64,000 nucleotides of DNA from Rhizobium mongolense subsp. loessense. Its GTDB lineage: Bacteria > Pseudomonadota > Alphaproteobacteria > Rhizobiales > Rhizobiaceae. Shown piece after piece: positions 61,315 through 64,000 of this stretch; the stretch's first letter is position 1; the number at the start of each line of letters is the position of its first letter. The DNA is taken from positions 171,031 to 235,030 of the forward strand of contig NZ_FMTM01000009.1 in the NCBI RefSeq assembly GCF_900099775.1, in the 5' to 3' direction. The translations under genes were made by a program, and so were the position numbers. The notes beneath the pieces were generated by a model, which was not told the origin of the DNA, searched no databases, and saw only the letters and a program-made list of their open reading frames with translations.

Positions 61315-61896
61315 ATGAGCCGCATACTCATTCTCCCCGGCCTCTTCGGTTCAGGCGAGGGGCACTGGCAGGACTATTGGTTGAAGGAGCACCCGGACAG
61401 CCGGCTTGTCGAACAGGACGATTGGGATCGGCCCCGCTTGCACGACTGGATGCGCAGACTTGAGGAGACGCTAGCCGAGGAGGACGATGCCTATATTGTC
61501 GCCCATAGTCTCGGTTGTCTTTTGGCCGCTCAGCTGGCAGGTCGGCCATCGGCTCGGCGCGTCAGGGGAGCCCTTCTTGTTGCGCCATGCGATCTGCCTT
61601 CGACAGAAGCGCTCCACCCCGGTCACATCGCCTTCGGCACGATGCCGACCAGGGCGCTTCCTTTTGCGAGCATCGTCGTCGGCAGTCTCAACGATATCTA
61701 TATAAGCCTTGAGCGGTTGACGATGTTTGCGTGCCTTTGGAAATCCGACCTCAGGAACATCGGATTGGCCGGACATATCAATGTTGCAAGCGGATTCGGG
61801 CGCTGGCCGAGCGGGTACGGTCTTTTGTCAACGTTGAAGAGCCGGACCCGCCACCGGCGGCGGGTTGAAGGCACGCTATCAGTCACCAATGTTTGA
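61315..61896 (+). CDS. RBBP9/YdeN-type alpha/beta hydrolase
   Basis: Serine hydrolase of the RBBP9 (DUF1749-like) family, 193 aa. It begins ILILPGLFGSGEGHWQDYWL, nucleophile Ser in AYIVAHSLGCLLAAQLAGR near residue 66, acid region FASIVVGSLNDIYISLERL and His in LRNIGLAGHINVASGFGRW. Usual members read SxNDPY; here it is SLNDIY, a small change next to the catalytic Asp. Substrate unknown. It stands alone between the FMN reductase and peroxiredoxin genes. Confidence 0.85.
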   Translation: MSRILILPGLFGSGEGHWQDYWLKEHPDSRLVEQDDWDRPRLHDWMRRLEETLAEEDDAYIVAHSLGCLLAAQLAGRPSARRVRGALLVAPCDLPSTEALHPGHIAFGTMPTRALPFASIVVGSLNDIYISLERLTMFACLWKSDLRNIGLAGHINVASGFGRWPSGYGLLSTLKSRTRHRRRVEGTLSVTNV

Positions 61897-61997
61897 AGCG
61901 TGCAGCCGAACGCAGCCGCTTGCTGTCGGCTAAGATGAGCGTATATCGCTTGCGAGAGATGGAATTCAACCGTGATCCAGGAGAGAGGAACATACCC

Positions 61998-62657
61998 ATG
62001 AGCCTTCGTATCAACGATATTGCACCAGATTTCTCCGCCGAGACGACGCAGGGACCGATCCGTTTTCATGAGTGGATTGCAGACGGTTGGGCGGTGTTGT
62101 TTTCGCATCCGAAGAACTTCACGCCAGTCTGCACGACCGAACTCGGCGCGATGGCCGGGCTCGAACAGGAGTTCAGCAAACGTGGTGTCAAGATCATCGG
62201 CATATCCGTCGATCCGGTGGAAAGCCACGGCAAGTGGAAGAACGACATCAAGACGGCTACCGGTTTCGATGTCGGCTATCCACTGATCGGTGACAAGGAT
62301 CTCAAGGTCGCCAAGCTCTATGACATGCTGCCGGCAGGCGCAGGCGAGAGCTCGGAAGGCCGCACGCCAGCCGACAACGCCACTGTGCGCTCTGTCTTCG
62401 TCATCGGCCCCGACAAGAAGATCAAGCTCATCCTCACCTATCCGATGACGACGGGCCGCAACTTCAATGAAATCCTGCGTGCCATCGACTCCATTCAATT
62501 GACGGCCAAACATCAGGTGGCGACACCTGCAAACTGGCAGCAAGGGGAAGACGTCATCATCACGGCTGCGGTTTCGAACGAAGACGCGATCTCGCGCTTC
62601 GGCTCTTTCGACACCGTTCTTCCTTATCTCAGGAAGACCAAGCAGCCGGCCGGCTGA
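61998..62657 (+). CDS. 1-Cys peroxiredoxin (Prx6 type)
   Basis: Peroxiredoxin of 219 aa reducing peroxides. Peroxidatic Cys45 in HPKNFTPVCTTELGAM, then GVKIIGISVDPVESHGKW and the Prx6-typical C-terminal domain with HQVATPANWQQGEDVII. The Arg in NATVRSVFVIGPDKKIKLIL completes the active site. No resolving Cys is evident. The ATG at 61998 (MSLRINDIAP) gives the family start, preceded by GAGAGGAAC; upstream open frame is not coding. Confidence 0.93.
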   Translation: MSLRINDIAPDFSAETTQGPIRFHEWIADGWAVLFSHPKNFTPVCTTELGAMAGLEQEFSKRGVKIIGISVDPVESHGKWKNDIKTATGFDVGYPLIGDKDLKVAKLYDMLPAGAGESSEGRTPADNATVRSVFVIGPDKKIKLILTYPMTTGRNFNEILRAIDSIQLTAKHQVATPANWQQGEDVIITAAVSNEDAISRFGSFDTVLPYLRKTKQPAG

Positions 62658-63000
62658 TTGGCGCCTTGGAGCCTTTACGAGATAGGATCGGCGCGCATTG
62701 ACCGCGGAAGCGGGCGATACGCGCCCAATCCATTGTCCCTGATGCTTTGCAAATCCGCATTCATGCCCTCGTCCGCGTCTTCCACAGCGTTTCGTTCGGT
62801 GCCAGCCGCTCGATAAACTCTGGCGAGGGACGGTGGTGGACGCAACGATGCGCCGCTCGCGCGTTATGGATCATCTTTGCTGACGTGCGGTCGATGTTTC
62901 GGTGCCCGAACCGGATTCATGCATCATCGACTGGAAGCAAGATCTCGCGGTTGGGCTCTGGGCTGCCCTGAGTGCTCGGCGCGGCCCATCGATCGGTGCG
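62658..63000. other. 343-bp intergenic stretch at the edge of the copper cluster
   Basis: No complete gene. It separates the rightward peroxiredoxin gene from the leftward copper genes. A short plus-strand open frame (62747-62971) has no supporting features. A minus-strand stretch is described separately as a possible remnant. No tRNA or clear direct repeat marking an insertion boundary was seen. Confidence 0.4.
62761..62916 (-). pseudogene. Possible C-terminal gene remnant
   Basis: Minus-strand frame open for 51 codons without a start, beginning IRFGHRNIDRTS and ending EFIERLAPNETLWKTRTRA before TGA. The GHRNI segment faintly recalls the end of a tyrosine recombinase, but no catalytic residues are present and I cannot assign a family. 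It may be chance. Confidence 0.2.
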
Positions 63001-63471
63001 TCAGACCTTCCGGGGGCGGACCTCCATGAATAGGTATGGTGCGCCGGTTCCCGAAGGGATCGCAAAGACGTCATAGGAGGCCTGCGGGTCGTCGCCCATC
63101 CCCAACGAGCCAGGTGGCATGCCCGGCACGGCCAGCCCTCGGACCGGCGGCCGCTCGCGCAGCAGGCGCTGAACGGCCTCAAGCGGAACATGTCCCTCAA
63201 GGTAGTATTCCTCGACGATGGCAGTGTGGCATCCCTCCACGGCGGTGGGCACGCCCAGCCGCGCCTTGACTGCGGCAAGGTCGTCGGTGTCGCGCACGTC
63301 GATGGAAAATCCTGCCGCCGCCATCGCCTTCGACCATTCATGACAGCAGCCGCAGTTCGGGTCCTTGTAGACCGTCATCTTCGACGGGGCCGCGGCGCGG
63401 GCCCATCCGCCAAGAAACGCCAGGGTGGATGCCGCCATCGCGATAAAGCTTCTCCGGTGCATCGTCTCCAC
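63001..63471 (-). CDS. DUF411 metal-binding periplasmic protein
   Basis: DUF411 family protein, 156 aa, commonly encoded in copper/metal resistance clusters. A twin-arginine-like signal (MHRRSFIAMAASTLAFLGG) precedes the mature domain KMTVYKDPNCGCCHEWSKAM, whose CGCC-H motif is the probable metal site. VRGLAVPGMPPGSLGMG carries further Met residues. ATG at 63471 or 63462 (MHRRSF) could be the start. It is followed upstream in the cluster by CusF-like and cupredoxin genes on the same strand. Confidence 0.9.
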   Translation of the reverse strand: METMHRRSFIAMAASTLAFLGGWARAAAPSKMTVYKDPNCGCCHEWSKAMAAAGFSIDVRDTDDLAAVKARLGVPTAVEGCHTAIVEEYYLEGHVPLEAVQRLLRERPPVRGLAVPGMPPGSLGMGDDPQASYDVFAIPSGTGAPYLFMEVRPRKV

Positions 63472-63514
63472 TCCTCGTTGTCCTGCCGCCCGGGATCCGG
63501 GCGGCAGGATGCCG

Positions 63515-63802
63515 CTATTTTACCTCGGTGACAGTCAGCTTGCCATTCACGCGTTGGGCCACGAACTCGATGTTCGAACCTTCTTTCAGCTTTTCCAGCA
63601 ACGCAGGGTCTTCAACGCGAAAAACCATGGTCATCGCGGGCATGTCGAGGCTCTTCAGGTCTTCATGCTTGATGGTGACCTTCTTCGCCTTGGCGTCGAC
63701 CTTGTTGACGACGCCCTTGGTGAATTCCTCGGCGAAGGCGCCGAAGGCCGCGCTGGCGCAGAGCAAGGCCGCTACGCCGATCTTGATCATTGCAGTTCTC
63801 AT
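63515..63802 (-). CDS. CusF-like copper-binding periplasmic protein
   Basis: Small periplasmic Cu(I)-binding protein, 95 aa. Signal peptide TAMIKIGVAALLCASAAFGA, then a CusF-type OB fold: KVTIKHEDLKSLDMPAMTMV contains the conserved His and MPAMTM metal-binding motif; it ends NGKLTVTEVK. CusF family members hand copper to efflux pumps. It lies 43 bp before the DUF411 gene and 22 bp after the cupredoxin gene on the same strand. Confidence 0.92.
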   Translation of the reverse strand: MRTAMIKIGVAALLCASAAFGAFAEEFTKGVVNKVDAKAKKVTIKHEDLKSLDMPAMTMVFRVEDPALLEKLKEGSNIEFVAQRVNGKLTVTEVK

Positions 63803-63824
63803 CTCTGTGTCTCCTTGGTTTCGA

Positions 63825-64000
63825 TTACTTTCCAGCGACGGTGACGTCGCCGTGCATGCCGGCCTCGTAGTGACCGGGGATCAGGCAGGCGAACTTGAAC
63901 TCGCCACCGGTGGTAAACTTCCAGACGATCTCGCCGGATTGACCGGCCGGAAGGCGGATCGAGTTTGGATCGTCATGTTCCATCTCGGGGAACTTCTCCA
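63825..64000 (-). CDS. Cupredoxin (plastocyanin/azurin-like), partial
   Basis: C-terminal 57 residues of a blue-copper-type protein; the N-terminus lies beyond base 64000. Visible: EKFPEMEHDDPNSIRLPAGQ, EIVWKFTTGGEFKFACLIPG and HYEAGMHGDVTVAGK. The Cys, His and Met of CLIPGHYEAGM form the C-terminal part of a type-1 copper site, as in cupredoxins of copper resistance clusters. It precedes the CusF-like gene by 22 bp, so the three genes are one leftward operon. Confidence 0.85.
   Translation of the reverse strand, partial: EKFPEMEHDDPNSIRLPAGQSGEIVWKFTTGGEFKFACLIPGHYEAGMHGDVTVAGK

Noticed and set aside
62747..62971. 74-aa plus-strand open frame in the gap before the copper genes
   Set aside because: No ribosome site, family motif or favourable composition.

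Overview
The window is high-GC alphaproteobacterial DNA, most likely from a Rhizobium or close Rhizobiaceae relative. The evidence is the density of ABC uptake operons, LacI/GntR/Lrp-controlled catabolic modules, an enteric-type nirBD nitrite reductase under NasS/NasT control, sigma-54 promoters of the textbook TGGCAC-N5-TTGC type, and many genes joined by ATGA/TGATG overlaps. I saw no rRNA, tRNA, CRISPR array, complete insertion sequence or replication origin.

Region 1 (1-5321) is a rhamnoside-use locus. A GH78 alpha-L-rhamnosidase, a sugar-binding protein and an ABC permease (cut by the window edge) read leftwards. A divergent LacI regulator reads rightwards, with a 30-bp perfect inverted repeat beside the rhamnosidase start as probable operator.

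Region 2 (5536-21399) is a complete nitrate assimilation island, all leftward. In transcription order it holds nasT2-nasS2, a leader, nrtABC (ABC nitrate uptake), nasT1-nasS1, a second leader, then an MFS nitrate transporter, nirB, nirD, the molybdenum nitrate reductase and siroheme synthase cysG. Each leader begins at a consensus sigma-54 promoter, carries two short hairpins with A-x-x-G-x-x hexaloops (the RNA signature of ANTAR antiterminators) and ends in an intrinsic terminator whose 5' arm overlaps the second hairpin. The island therefore has two parallel sensor/antiterminator/leader modules.

Region 3 (21471-42167) looks like amine or amino-acid catabolism. It has an Lrp regulator, two FAD oxidoreductases, a family-5 (peptide-type) ABC transporter with fused ATPases, a class III aminotransferase, two HAD dehalogenase-like proteins, two paralogous two-domain GNATs, succinate-semialdehyde-type and other aldehyde dehydrogenases, a tartrate/malate-type dehydrogenase, a cupin, a 2-hydroxyacid dehydrogenase and an ArgE-type deacylase. 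The actual substrate cannot be read from sequence.

Region 4 (42243-46512) is a compact LacI-controlled sugar module: two xylose-isomerase-like isomerases/epimerases and a Gfo/Idh/MocA dehydrogenase, with a perfect 16-bp palindrome in the divergent promoter.

Region 5 (46519-58865) is a second catabolic locus around a divergent promoter. Leftward are a DapA-family aldolase, a sialidase-like BNR protein broken by a single-base frameshift, an iron-type alcohol dehydrogenase and a PdxA-type dehydrogenase. Rightward are a five-gene family-5 ABC transporter, a four-carbon acid sugar kinase and a GntR regulator. PdxA plus the four-carbon acid sugar kinase recalls D-threonate/D-erythronate breakdown, but the aldolase, sialidase-like protein and peptide-type transporter do not fit the known versions.

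Region 6 (59034-62657) holds housekeeping or stress genes: a CNNM/CorC-type membrane protein, an FMN reductase, an RBBP9-type hydrolase and a 1-Cys peroxiredoxin. Region 7 (63001-64000) is the edge of a copper-handling cluster (DUF411 protein, CusF-like protein, cupredoxin). It is preceded by a 343-bp stretch with only a possible gene remnant. All four substrate-binding-protein/permease junctions in the window that can be inspected (428-491, 17753-17811, 26990-27073, 52970-53103) contain a strong stem-loop.
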